From: Rhexocercosporidium sp. MPI-PUGE-AT-0058
Lineage: Eukaryota; Ascomycota; Leotiomycetes; Helotiales
Assembly: GCA_020746875.1 (NCBI GenBank)
Contig: JAGTJL010000002.1
Span: forward strand, 1,364,001 to 1,428,000
Length of the DNA stretch: 64,000 nt
Reading direction: 5' to 3'
In this document: one piece after another, positions 35,397 through 46,565 of the stretch
Layout of the letters: each line of letters starts with the position of its first letter
Position numbering within the stretch: position 1 is the first letter of the stretch
Made by a program: the position numbers and the translations under genes
The notes under the pieces: generated by a model
The model's input: only the letters and a program-made list of their open reading frames with translations
Told to the model about the DNA's origin: nothing
The model's database searches: none

Positions 35397-35516
35397 TGAG
35401 AAGAAGGGGATTCGAACCCCTGCAGGTTTCCCTATGAGAAAGCCCAGTGATTTTTAATCACGAAGAAAGTAGGTACATTCTTGAGCCACACGCCATAACC
35501 ACTCGGCCATCTTCCC
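35397..35516 (-). tRNA. tRNA-Leu (CAA) with intron
   Basis: On the minus strand a full class II tRNA fold can be drawn. The acceptor stem pairs GGGAAGA with TCTTCTC and has discriminator A73. The D arm is GCC...GGC around GAGTGGTTAT. The T arm is AGGGG-TTCGAAT-CCCCT, and there is a long variable arm. The anticodon loop reads CTCAAG, giving anticodon CAA. A 28-nt intron (35479-35452) follows position 37, the canonical site; the exons are 35516-35480 and 35451-35397. The long variable arm, A73 and GAGTGG D loop fit leucine. The outermost pair of the anticodon stem appears to be a T-T mismatch, so the exact intron end could shift slightly. T-runs follow at 35381-35391. Confidence 0.9.
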
Positions 35517-36140
35517 AGCCGTGACGAAATCACGCAATTGTGATTCATATACCTTATTTTGCTCTATACAGTCTAACAAAAAAAATGCGAAAAGTTTCCA
35601 CCCCTCCTGACCGAAGGGCCTTTTAGCTCCTGTTTGCCGCAATAGTGATTGGACCCGCGGGTGAGCTCCGTCCCTCCGCAATAGTGGGAGACATATAACC
35701 TGCAAGTCACCTACCCTCAGTCCATCTCAACAACAACGCCAACATCTATCGACAACCCATCTCAATGCAACATCTCCATCGAAATTATGACTTAAACAAT
35801 ATTTAAATAATTAGCAGTATCATTATAGTTCTGTTTACCAACGTTTTACTACCACATAACTTGAGTCGTGTCGCTTCATAGCACATTTCTTCTTCAAAAA
35901 AAGCGGGCTTTGCGACCCTCCGCTGGGAGTCAACTTCCAAAATGTACTGAACATATATATAAAGATGCCTCACGTATAAAACCCCCTCCCTCGTAATGTT
36001 CCTGTAGTTATGCCTTCATTTACCGCTCGTTAATAAGTGATGCACGATGCTGCTGTTATCGTCGCCACTTTAGCGACGAAGTCGTCGCTCCGTGCGGTCA
36101 TCACTCTATCAGAATCACCCGTATTCATGTACTAACCTCT
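35517..36140. other. AT-rich intergenic region upstream of the tRNA
   Basis: About 620 bp with no supported gene. A short coding-like stretch (about 36040-36110) runs toward an acceptor-like TACTAAC...CCCCAG just before the degraded frame at 36141, but no donor gives a convincing exon. Confidence 0.4.
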
Positions 36141-37317
36141 TTGCCTCCCCAGACTCAAATAGATAAACACTCCCTCGCGCGAAATCCGCCCGATATAAGA
36201 AAGTTCTCCAACTCTAGGATATCGTATAAGCCCAAGCTGCAGGCTGTTATACCTGGAGTAACCATCGAGCTTGAGGATAATAATCTTGAGGACAATGATG
36301 TAAAGCAGAAAAGAATGACCAACGGGATTAGTAATGAGAACGCCTTTGATGTTCAGCAGGAAATCCGTCCTTTTATTGAGGCTGACACCGAAAGTGAATT
36401 GAGTAATATTACTGAGCAGAATATAAACTACTTGGATGGGGTCACTCTCCAGAGACATTCGTACCTGGAGATTAGATTAAGTAAAAAGGACAGTCTGGAC
36501 GGCTGTACTGCGTTTTTTTTTATTTTTTTTAAAAAAAAACAGGATGCTCTGAGTCCTGTCGATATCTTCGATTTGAATAAGAATAAGTTCTCTCGACTCC
36601 CGAACCCGCAGCGCAAGTAGAGGTTCTGGATCAACCTGGAAACGAGCCCTTCACGATTCGCGGGTCTTGCCATACCAAGTCTAGAATCGTTTGATCTGCT
36701 GAGATATTAGGATACTCCCCAACCCCCTCGCATACGATTTCGAGTCGTATAAAAGTTCCGACAATCGAGTCTTGTTGTCTCCAAGCCCAGAGCCATTCAG
36801 ACGTCTTGTCCATTCTGAGCCGAGACATCCCGGTAACGGCCACTTCTCCTGGCCCACTCCAGAGCCCGCCTTTGAGTTCGATACTCCTAAGGTCTTCTCG
36901 GGGCCAATAACGAATATGGATATCGAACCTACCACTCATCACCTGGCTCCAATTACCGAAGCTCACTCTCCAAAGTCAACAACTTCCTGTGAGGTTCAGG
37001 ACATCAACTTGAAGCGACCCCACGAAGCACCACCTGTCGATGTTGGTTCCGAGCCTATTGTCGCCACTTATTCTCAGAATTGAATGTTGCTGGGCAAGGG
37101 AAACATGTTATCCACTGCAACCTCTCTTTCAACCTGTCCGCCGCCGCCTCAAAGATCACAGTTAGCTCGCACAGCAGGTCCGGCTCTCCACAAGCCTCTC
37201 CGCCACCACACTCCAAGACATCCTCTAGATCGCATCACCAAGCCAATCTCAAATCTACCACACACGCAAGCGACTAGCCACACCAGCTCGACAGCGCAAC
37301 GAGACAAAAGCACATGA
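36141..37317 (+). pseudogene. Degraded low-complexity coding remnant (candidate)
   Basis: Three successive plus-strand open stretches in shifting frames (36141-36620, about 36580-36670, and 36772-37083), then a Ser/His/Pro-rich tail to 37317, look like one Ser/Pro/Glu-rich protein broken by stops and frameshifts. The segments share a loose pattern of Ser/Pro followed by PEP. The first begins after an intron-like acceptor and lacks an ATG. At 36512-36540 it contains a run of Ts facing a run of As, unlike a normal coding sequence. I recognise no domain. It could instead be non-coding DNA with chance frames. I do not name a parent family. Confidence 0.25.
36512..36540. repeat. Oligo-T / oligo-A inverted repeat
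   Basis: G followed by nine Ts, an A, eight Ts, nine As and C gives a 10-bp perfect inverted repeat (GTTTTTTTTT/AAAAAAAAAC) in an otherwise mixed sequence. Confidence 0.85.
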
Positions 37318-39680
37318 TTTACACGGCTCCCAAGGACATGAGACCAATTGTAACTACGCAGGGATGCACGTTGCAAGTCTCATGAAACATGTGTTGACAT
37401 CCCCTTCAAACTGTGGAAGACGGTTCTGTTCAATTTATATCCTGCTGAACGAGAAGCGTTTGAGCCTATTAGAATTACGTGCTTTTTCCCCCGATCGCTG
37501 ATCTGCTGTCAGCCAGGAGATTGTCCTGGAGGGTGACGTAAGATCCCTGCAGATACATTCCGTTCAGTAGAGTGTCAATCCAGATTATTTGTATTCATTG
37601 GTCTCGTAATATTATCGAGATGGTATTATTTTGTTGAATTTTTAGGTTGTTACAATGGAGGTTCAATGACCCTCGTTTATTCACTTCGATACGGCGATGG
37701 TTTGAATTGAAGGATTTCTTTTGCTTGGGTTGGACACTGGAAGTAAATGCGAGGGTCGAGTAAGGACATATGGTTAGCAACATTGAACACGTTCTTTGGT
37801 GTCGTCTTAATTTCATTACCGATCTTTTTCATGTGTCTGTGAAGATTATGATCCAGTACTCCCACAACTTCCTTGTGTCAAATTCAAGAGCGTAACGTGG
37901 CGGTTCTCATTCACCTTCTTACATGTGGTGAGTATTCCTCAAGGACAGGTCAATCTTTCGTTATTGAAACAAAAGCTCTTTCCCTAGGTTCGTCCAGGAA
38001 AAATATTTTGGTCAAATATTACCGATAATTTCTCGCTTAGCTGGGGTGGTTTGACAGACCCCCTTTTCGTAGACTGCTTTTTGAGTTGAGGGAAAAAAGA
38101 CCCATAGAAGGACAGGACATAGTCCAATGTAAGTAAGAACGTCTAACGGCATTTGATATCTGAAAAACAAACTCCCACTTTTCAATGGGAGAAGGAAACC
38201 GGTCGAGTTGGTTTTTCGTTTTTGTCTTCCGGAGCGCTTGTCATGTATATATTCTCGGTAATAATTATTAATCGATGTTTTGTCGCTCTCATTGGTTTGT
38301 TGCCGATTACTTTTATGCTGATATATTGAAGTAATAGCATGTAATCCTTTTAAGACGTTAGGATAAGAAACTGTACCAGCTTCTGTATTGAGCAAGGGCC
38401 TCCCCTATCCCCTATTTTGGTATCTCGTATGGCCGAAGCCGACAGAAATTTGCTTGATCCAATACTTATGCTTTGGCTATTTTTGGGGTTTTTTCCGTGT
38501 GAAGAGGTTGGCGATAGCATTGTGGTGGAATGATCGCTTTGAGCGGGCGCTGATGTCGTGGTGATGTGATGTGATGAACAAGCATGGGTTTGGTGAAAGA
38601 AGGTTAAGCGAGGATGAGACTGTGAATTCGAAGGAACTTCAGTTGAAGGACATGGCCTGTGCAATATCTCTTGCCGAGAAAACTACTGCATTTGGGATTT
38701 CACGAGACGCACTTATCTCTCTGACTCGTCAAATTGGAATGTAGTTCGCGAATGTTGCGAATTGGTATTTGAATTTGGAGCTTCCCTTCAAGACGTCAAC
38801 CCCCTAGAAGCCGATCAGTATCACGAAGCAGATAACATAAATGTGAACTGGAATACTTGTTCACATCATGGTATAGCATAGTTATATTAGGATAAAATGG
38901 ATGATGAATGCTTTCGCTCTAGCTTCGACCGCACCTTTGGCCTCAACGCATTTGTTGTTGCTCGTAATGGACTAAGCGAGACCAGTTATGAAATTCCGGG
39001 AAGACTATTAATTTACTGCATTTATGACAATTCAAGATGGAAGGTCATCAAATTTACGTATGGGAAGGCACTGATTTCCCTAGCATATACATAGTCTATA
39101 CACCTCGTTCCCGAAACTGTTGGGAACAATTGGGGACGCAGATAGGCTACTATTCACGTGCCACTATTCGCTGCACACAATGCCGGACTGAATATTTAGA
39201 ACCTGGGCTATGACTTCAGTTCGTTGAGGAAAGACTTGTGGATTTGAATACCATATGGACTGACCCATCAATATATATATATATTGGTTTCCACCATGAT
39301 ACACGTGCCAAGAGCTCTTGAATCAGACTAGCCTGGGAGACTCTCGCCCCACCTTCCAACCTCACTTGGCTTTCTAACTCATATCCACGCCCCTCTCAAG
39401 ATCTGTTCTTCATCTGAAAAGAGGCTGGATCCTTCACCTCTCTGCTGTGACGATTCTACGATCCTCAAAGCTCAACTCGAAACTCAACTCAGTCACAAGT
39501 CAAACAGAGCTTCAAGGTGGTGTCATTCGCGTGTCCGAAAAGGGGGATCTACTGGGTGCCTAGAGAGCTTAGAGCTGTCGCATAATTATTGTGAACCCCA
39601 CAGGCTACGAAAATATGGCCTTTCGAGCAAGTCCGTAAACTGAGCCGATATTCGATACCGCGTTTTGATCTCTCCTCATC
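37318..39680. other. AT-rich gene-poor region
   Basis: About 2.4 kb without a recognisable gene. Small frames, including 38012-38395 on the minus strand and 38897-39094 on the plus strand, have no domain. A TA run lies near 39270-39285. Together with the remnant to its left this is the least gene-like part of the window. Confidence 0.5.
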
Positions 39681-41246
39681 ATGCCAGGTCGTAGGGCATG
39701 TGACAGATGTTTCAAGTACAAGCAAAAATGCAATTTCGACGACGGCGAAGAGGCGTGCCTGGAATGTGAACTGTCTAAGTCGGCATGTACATCATCACGT
39801 TTGCGAGTCCGGCAAGGACGACGTCCAAAGGTCAAGAAGCTTGGCCCAGAAGGCTCAGTCCAAGTCTGGGATGTTAAAAGTCCATCGAACAGCATTGTCA
39901 CAATCACCAAGAAACTCAACCCAGAAGGCTCTGTCCGGGTACGGGATCTTGGAAGTCCATCGAGAAGTGCAGTCGCACCCATCGAAAGCTACACATACAA
40001 ACCGCAAGATTTACACCGACTTCTGAGCTTCAATTATTGGGGATCTCCCAAGTTTCTCACGGTAGCAGAGCTCACTCTGGACTTACGAGAGAGTGGCCTG
40101 GAAACATATCCCATCTCCCACGACAGCCAACTCACATCTATGGCATCTCCGTTCCAAGTCGACTCACCTGAAGTTCTCAAACTATTCACTGATACCTACG
40201 ACTTATTTATGCTCGGTCCGAGTTTTGCTTGGGAAATGCGTGCTGCTTTCCAACACTCTTACCTCTGTTCGCCAGTTCTGCTGCACGACATCATCGCTGT
40301 GCTGTGGGCGACGGTCAAGCGGGCCAGGAACAACGTAGCCGCGTGGGACCAAGACGATGTGGCTCGAGGTGCGGTTAGCCTGCAGCAATTGCGAACTGCA
40401 AAGATTTCTGGCATTGGGGACGCTCTGGCAATCCTGGCCCTAGGGCAAACTCTGGCGGCTTTTGACCTACTTACCAGCTGCAACGGGTCAACGTCTATCT
40501 TGCGCTACTCCCTTGCCTCTATCAGTCCGTGGTATAAGGGCGTTGCGATGAATCCAAAGCTGGACCCTGTCATTATCGCATCGGTTTTCTGGGACACCCT
40601 GAATTGTCTATTCAAGCGAGAAGTCCCGATTATAAAGCACATCTCGAGGGACTTTCCTGTTGTCGATCGCATGGCCGGACTCTGCACAACTCTATTGCCG
40701 ATATTCTACGACCTTTGTGTGGCAAGCAAGACCTCGAAGGACAACTTAGAAGCGGGAATAGAAGTCGACATCTGTCGTCTCGAACAGATCCAGCAGAAGA
40801 TCTTTTGGTGGAGTCCAGAACCTCAATTGACATTGGCGGACAACTTCTCCAACCAAGAAATACTGAAGATGGAAGCACAAGCTTCAATGTACCGGACAGC
40901 AGCACTGTTCTTCTGCCATCGAACTCTACACCCGATCGGCACCGGCGATAACATTGCCAGGGACCATGCAGACAACATCATGTCCGACTTTTCAAAATAC
41001 TCCGCAATGCTCAACCCAGGAGAACGTTTGCAGAATGTTGGTTTCCCAATTCTCCTTGTAGCCCTAGAGATCCAGGATTTGCCAAAGGACATTTGGAAAC
41101 ATATTACACTATCAGCTGCGGCTCCGATTTTCGAGGCCAAAATATCTGCTATGATTGATTGGGTGTGGATGGAGAGGTCTAATGGCAGTAGAAATTTTCT
41201 TCTCGATCTTGTCGAACGTGGTCCGGATTTTGTCGTCATACCATGA
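39681..41246 (+). CDS. Zn2Cys6 transcription factor with internal 25-residue duplication
   Basis: Single-exon gene, 521 aa. The binuclear zinc cluster is at the extreme N-terminus: C7-x2-C10-x6-C17-x8-C26-x2-C29-x6-C36, followed by a basic linker (RVRQGRRPKVKK). Immediately after is a tandem duplication of 25 residues (52-76 and 77-101; DNA 39834-39908 and 39909-39983), both reading roughly KKLxPEGSV...SPSxS. The rest (about 130-521) is the helical regulatory region common in fungal zinc-cluster regulators, without a diagnostic motif I can name. It should act in the nucleus. It is convergent with an alpha/beta hydrolase and about 1.8 kb from a second zinc-cluster gene, suggesting a local accessory group; its targets are unknown. 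Confidence 0.9.
   Translation: MPGRRACDRCFKYKQKCNFDDGEEACLECELSKSACTSSRLRVRQGRRPKVKKLGPEGSVQVWDVKSPSNSIVTITKKLNPEGSVRVRDLGSPSRSAVAPIESYTYKPQDLHRLLSFNYWGSPKFLTVAELTLDLRESGLETYPISHDSQLTSMASPFQVDSPEVLKLFTDTYDLFMLGPSFAWEMRAAFQHSYLCSPVLLHDIIAVLWATVKRARNNVAAWDQDDVARGAVSLQQLRTAKISGIGDALAILALGQTLAAFDLLTSCNGSTSILRYSLASISPWYKGVAMNPKLDPVIIASVFWDTLNCLFKREVPIIKHISRDFPVVDRMAGLCTTLLPIFYDLCVASKTSKDNLEAGIEVDICRLEQIQQKIFWWSPEPQLTLADNFSNQEILKMEAQASMYRTAALFFCHRTLHPIGTGDNIARDHADNIMSDFSKYSAMLNPGERLQNVGFPILLVALEIQDLPKDIWKHITLSAAAPIFEAKISAMIDWVWMERSNGSRNFLLDLVERGPDFVVIP
39834..39983 (+). repeat. 75-bp tandem duplication inside the Zn2Cys6 gene
   Basis: Two adjacent 75-bp units encode similar 25-residue segments and keep frame. 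They have diverged by several substitutions, so the event is not recent. Confidence 0.85.
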
Positions 41247-41546
41247 GCAAAGCACGGTTGAAGATAGGAGGTAGGATAAACAATCGCTACCTGAGTAAAT
41301 TCAGTGATGATACTTGTGTGTTCAAAAGCCAAGAATCAAATTCACGCGAGAAAGTTCAGGTCTTTCACAGCTCACCGGGTGAACAGCTCGGAAGCGCAAT
41401 CATAGGTCGAGGGCAATTTAACGACCAGATTCACGATCTCCTTGGCTAACTGTGCGATATGATATGATTGAAAAATATTAAATGTTCAATGCTGGCCGCT
41501 ACTCGTGTACAAAATCTAACAATTAACAAACAGGTATCATTCCGCC
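41247..41546. other. Short convergent intergenic region
   Basis: 300 bp between the 3' ends of the zinc-cluster gene and the hydrolase. No other feature was seen. Confidence 0.6.
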
Positions 41547-42374
41547 CTACACCCTCTTTCCAAACTGTATCCTCTCCAAAAATTTCAACACTCCCGCCGC
41601 CACAACATCCGGACTCTCAAACATTGGTGCATGCCCAGCTCCTGGCACAGGAAGAATTTCTGAATCTGGAAAGTTAGATGCCACCCATTCGGCTTCCTTG
41701 AGCGGTTCGCTCCAGTCAGGATCCTTATCCCCCATGACCACCAATGCCGGAGCCTTGTTCTTCTCCTTCCCAAGGTACGGCTTCACAACATCGTGATTGA
41801 CTCCTACAACAGTCGCATGAAACGCAGACCACCTTCCAGGACGCTGGAGTAATGCCGTTGAAGTCGCTGCCCTTTCCTTCGCCTTGTCCCCTAGACCAGG
41901 CCACAACGTCCCAGCGTAACCGCGCCACACAAATGGTCCCCATGGCCAATAGAGCGCGACACGCATTATGAAAAGCATGAGAGCACTCCCTCCATTCCGA
42001 AGGAACGGACCAAGTAGAACCAAGCCAGCTACAGACTCTGGACTTTTCCCTGCCGCGATGACACTCGCTCCTGCGGAACACGAAGCACCAGCGAGAATAG
42101 CAGGACTACCACCCAGAGCACCGATGATGGCGAGGTAATCATCTGCTATCGCTTCATCACCGTAGTGATTGAAGCCAGTGGTACTGTCACCGTGGCCGCG
42201 AAGATCGACGCGTGCGACTCTGTATCCTGCGGCAACGAGTTTGGCAGCGAGGGGGGCGAAGGCGTCGCGAGTGTCACCCATGCCAGGCGAGCATACTATT
42301 AGAGGGGCATCGCTTTTGCCTTCTACTTCTACGGCGATGGTTCCACCATCGATAGCGATCTGTGTGATAGGCAT
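41547..42374 (-). CDS. Alpha/beta-fold hydrolase
   Basis: Single exon, 275 aa, a complete single-domain fold. Visible elements are the oxyanion region CSPGMGDTRDAF, VDLRGHGDST after strand 4, the nucleophile elbow LAGASCSAGA with Ser98, an acidic loop VVMGDKDPDW (Asp216-220) and the catalytic His248 in PGAGHAPMFESP. The elbow reads G-A-S-C-S, so the second small residue of GxSxG is Ser rather than Gly. This is tolerated in the superfamily. No signal peptide is seen, so it is probably cytosolic. Esterase, lactonase and epoxide-hydrolase-like roles are all possible. It lies between two Zn2Cys6 regulators and is divergent from the second across 702 bp. Confidence 0.92.
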   Translation of the reverse strand: MPITQIAIDGGTIAVEVEGKSDAPLIVCSPGMGDTRDAFAPLAAKLVAAGYRVARVDLRGHGDSTTGFNHYGDEAIADDYLAIIGALGGSPAILAGASCSAGASVIAAGKSPESVAGLVLLGPFLRNGGSALMLFIMRVALYWPWGPFVWRGYAGTLWPGLGDKAKERAATSTALLQRPGRWSAFHATVVGVNHDVVKPYLGKEKNKAPALVVMGDKDPDWSEPLKEAEWVASNFPDSEILPVPGAGHAPMFESPDVVAAGVLKFLERIQFGKRV

Positions 42375-43076
42375 TGTCGTCGTGAGGCGAATGTGATGTT
42401 TTGTTGGAGATGGAAGAACAAAGTGTTGTGGTTTTTAGTCAGGTGTTTTCTGGACGTAGTATGTTTGGATTGTGTAGGCGGAATGGAATGGCAGTGTGAA
42501 AGATGAAGATGCAAGCTTAGTTGAGAAGCCTACCATCATATATATATACATACAGTGTCGGGCGCGATTGATAAGCGAACTGCAGTCGAGCATTGGGTGA
42601 AATATCATTGGACCTCCACCCCTGTTTCATCCTGCCGCCTAGCATCCCTCGAACAGGGCCCTTAGATAATAATGACAGTTCGTGTAACGAGCCGCAAAGG
42701 TTCTAGGTTCATCTCTACATGGAAATTCCCCTCAAATCCAAACTTCGGGATAACCTCTCACGATGGAGTTAGTCGCGTATTGAGCCACAAAGGGTATAGC
42801 TCCGTCCCGACAACAACATCCTCGCCGTTCAGATGCTTAAGCGAGGCAGCTACCATCGCGCAATGAGCCGCAAGAGGCTTAGTGTCTGCAGTTGCAACCG
42901 TTGTGGCTGATGATTCCAAGTCTACAACGGCTACATCTGCGTCTGGCAACCGAACAGAACGGTGGTAGCCCAGCCAAAGCCAGCAGAAGCGCAGCATACT
43001 CATCATACGAGCACAGTTCTGTGCCTCTTATTGGTGGGTTCGTATATCGGACACAGATCCGTCGGGCCGCAATATC
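42375..43076. promoter_or_regulatory. Divergent promoter region hydrolase/Zn2Cys6 gene
   Basis: 702 bp between start codons. A TA-rich element (ATATATATATAC, about 42538-42550) lies about 165 bp upstream of the hydrolase. Small frames overlap on both strands and are not supported. A shared promoter would permit joint control. Confidence 0.45.
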
Positions 43077-44752
43077 ATGGTCAACGTCGGGGGGCGTTCT
43101 AAGGGGTGTACGACTTGCCGAAAGAGGCGTGTCAAATGCGGTAGGTCTTTGCATCTTGTACTGTATTTTGAACGTACTCTAGCCGGGCGACGGATGAACT
43201 TACCTCCTGTAGAGTAATAGTCGGACTAACTAACAATCATGAAGATGAAGAACACCCCACCTGTTTACGATGCCGAAAGAGTGGCTTGGAATGCGACGGC
43301 CCTAAAAGAGCCACCACGTTCATCGTAGGGAAAGTGATCAAATCTCGACGGAGCACGAAAGACGGCTCGAAAGACCCCGACACGGATCTATCGTTTTGTC
43401 ACAGCCACATTCCTCAAGTGGCTTTACTCGGCAGCAGTCAATCCGAGGTGTACATCTGCTTTGCCTTGAAACATCTACGGCGTGGAGGCACGATAGAGTT
43501 GACTACGAGGACTATTCAGTCCACCGATATCGTGCCAGCTCGGGCCCCGGCCACTATTCATCATGGCCATATCTCTCATCAAGCCATCTTAAGCTTTGCT
43601 GCTATCTTCTTCGGGACGCAACATCGCCAAGCTGAGATCACTCGCATGGGATTCGCCTTGTATGGCATGGTACTACAGCGGCTCAACGAAGCTTTGTCAG
43701 ACCCAGTTTACAACACCAAAGACGATTTGATCTACGCGGTTGTCACTCTTGGCATTCTGGAGACGTTCGTCTCGACAGGCGCAGGGAACCATCTCAAGCA
43801 TATGGCTGGACTTGAACGGCTCTTTGCTCTGCGAGATCATAGCATACCGATTTCGTACGATTCGGCGGAGATGTATAGGAGTTTGAGACAGATGATCATT
43901 TTTGCGGCCCTGCGATCGAAAAAGGCGTCGATTCTGGCTCGGCCTGAGTGGAAGAAGCAGCTGAGGGAGCAAATTGATTCGCCGGATGAGTTGCAGAAGC
44001 AGGAGCTTTTCGATGTCTTGGCAGATTGCACGGTCCTACTTTCTGCTCGCGGCCAGATACTGAGTGGCTCGGATGTGTCTTCTCAGATGATTTTCGATAG
44101 GTTTGGAAAGCTGAAGGAAGATGCTCTGTCTCTGCTGGCTCAATTATCCTCCTGGAAAGAACGATGGGATAGCGACACGAGACACCACCCCACTAGAACG
44201 CCTCTCCCCCGAAATCAGCCTCTCCAAAGGGAGACAGATCCCCAAGAACATCTGTTGCCATTCACAACGAATTTAGAATACCCAAGCGAAGCCATCGCGA
44301 TCACAACAATGCTATACAACATCTCCCTTATCCACGTCCTCCAAGTCCTTGCCCTCCTCACTTCGCCCCCCGAAAGCCAGCCGTACTACTCACCACCAAC
44401 CACACCGCCGCTCCAGCCCTCACTCACAAGCGACGCTGGGAATTTCCTGCGCGATCCACCGCATTTCCCAAATATGTGGCTAGATTCTTATTCCCCCACC
44501 AGTACTCAACAACAGCAGGAACTTAATCCTTTCATCGTCGCTCAAAGTGCCCCGATCGTAGACATCTGCCGCAGTATCTCTTACCACCTCTCTGACCCTC
44601 AGAGGGCAACTTCGTCGAACCTTTATTGGGGTGTTGCTACCGTGTGGATCAAAGTTGGTGGTGAGGAATCTGCGGTTGGACGGTGGGTGTGGAGGATGTT
44701 GGTTGAGAAGAAGTCGATTCTTGTTAAGAGCTTGAATGTTCTGGCTGGTTAG
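43077..44752 (+). CDS. Zn2Cys6 transcription factor
   Basis: Two exons, 43077-43140 and 43245-44752, about 523 aa. The intron splits the zinc cluster just after its third cysteine, so the DNA-binding domain appears only after splicing: C11-x2-C14-x6-C21-x6-C28-x2-C31-x6-C38, in the classic setting GCTTCRKRRVKCDEEHPTC. The intron has GTAGGT, a CTAACTAAC branch and GAAG. The middle region (HRQAEITRMGFALYGMVLQ onward, then LGILETFVSTGAGNHLKHMAG) resembles the fungal-specific domain of the Fungal_trans_2 group, found in many regulators of secondary metabolism and of nutrient use. It is divergent from the hydrolase. Target genes are not known; the hydrolase is the obvious candidate. Confidence 0.9.
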
Positions 44753-46565
44753 GTTGGCTTGGTAATCCGGAGATGCTTGATGGAAATAACAACTCTTATA
44801 AGCTGTATGTTTGTGTTTTCGAGATATCTTGTTTTTGTCTCTAGGCCCACTAGTAGGATGTATTATGTTGGAGTCAAGTCACGGAGATCAATACTAATTT
44901 AGATTGAATATTATCGATGAATATATATCCTACGAAGTTCCTCCTTTACCGTCCGCTGTATCTTCTCAAGACATCCTTTTTTTCTTCTTCACTACCTTGA
45001 TTACTCAATATCAAGTCGCTTTGTCAAATCACTTAATCTGCATTCTCCATTCATATTGTCTTCTCCCAATCCAAAACAAACCCACCAAGAGAGGCCGTCC
45101 TCCGACAACTATGATAAGCGAGGCAAGGCCTCCAAGTTCTAACCCACTTGTTACTGTGCCCCTGAAAGACTTTTTTTAGTGTGTGCTATAGATGCAAGCC
45201 ACCAGGTGGTGGGATTTTAGAGCGCTTACCTCAGAAGATGCACACTCGGGCTTGAATATTTTAAACATTCGCGATTACACGGATAGAAACATTCCATGGT
45301 AATAATAGATAGTCAGTCGTTGCCTTGATTTTCTAAACACATGTCAGATCAAGATCTCTAAATCTTACCGGCAGGATTCTTTACATGGATGAAAAGTTCC
45401 AAGCCTAGAAGGATCTAGCATGTACCCAACCTTCGTGAGATACTTAAAACAGCTTTCGCTAAGCTTTCAAAGTGACACGAATCCAATCAGCCAACCAACC
45501 AAAGTACAGTACAGTACTGTATCGGATAAAAGATAAGACATGCATCTCGCCATGCACGTAACTGAAGATAGATAGCACAGCATACTGAACATCAGCCTTG
45601 TTATCTCACGTCAATCCTATTTGAGACCTACAGTAAGAGTCACATACATACCTTATCTCTTATCTCACTCCAAGCCTTCTCCTCATCACAGTACTGTAGG
45701 ATCCGATAGTATTCTCTCACAGGGACACAAGATGCAGCATCATGACAACCGACCCGTCCATACATACATACATACAGCACTCAAAACAGGCACGCACCGT
45801 CGCGAGGCCGGAATAGGGAAATAGCGTGGCGTTATGCCTCCGTCCGCCGTCCAATAGATATCTCATGTATCTTCACGCTGCAGATGAGCCTACCCATCTC
45901 GGCACGACCGCCCGGCCCGTTCAGGTCAGTTCAGTCGGACGCATCCTTGTAAGCTGCAGATGGCTGGCTGGATGGGTGGATGGATCGATGGATGATGGAT
46001 GGATGGCTGCAGCACGTCAATAAATAGCCACGCGTGCTGAACGGGACCAGGCTTGAAGGTTCGAGCAAACAAAGCTCTGCGCTGCTGGGTTGCAAACAAT
46101 GCCTTTCTTTATCCTTCCCTCAGTACGACCGGAAGTGCTTTGGAATTAAAGAAATGTTGTACTTGGAAATCAAAGATAGATAGCAGGAGTTAGGGAAACC
46201 TTCGGGAGCATCCCCATCCTCCGCCTGCATCCATCGGTCGCTAAAGCCACCAAATTCCCCTTTTTTCCCTCTCCTGGTGGCGCAGATCTCCCGCTCAGCT
46301 CCCCCAGTCCAGGCCGGGCCAGGCCAGCTCAGGCTTCTGATCAGCTCGTTCTCCAACTCCCCAGCGCGCGCGCTCCAAGCAAACCTAGAACATTCCCCAT
46401 CGAAAAAAAGACACCTCCACAACCACATCTCGAACCCATCGGGAGTACGTACAGTACATACGCCGCAGAATTGGAGAAGATTCCCCATCCTGCTTTCCTC
46501 CCTTCGATCAACCCTTCGATCAATCCGCCCAACGAAACGAACCGAGCCAAACAAACAAACGAACA
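44753..46565. other. Gene-poor intergenic region with palindromic motifs
   Basis: About 1.8 kb. It holds a 12-bp palindrome TACAGTACTGTA at 45510-45521 overlapping GTACAGTAC (45504-45512), a second palindrome ACAGTACTGT at 45688-45697, and GTACAGTAC at 46449-46457 about 110 bp upstream of the WSC gene. CATA repeats lie at 45761-45777 and GGAT repeats at 45968-46003. No gene was recognised. Confidence 0.55.
45504..45521. promoter_or_regulatory. Palindromic GTACAGTAC / TACAGTACTGTA element
   Basis: Two overlapping copies of the recurrent motif create a perfect 12-bp palindrome. The same 9-mer appears in several other intergenic regions of this window. No factor is assigned. Confidence 0.4.

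Noticed and set aside
26065..44752. Secondary-metabolite cluster combining the P450, FAD oxidoreductase, hydrolase and zinc-cluster genes
   Set aside because: No PKS, NRPS, terpene or DMATS core enzyme is present, and housekeeping genes (RPS28, HIS1) and a tRNA interrupt the span.
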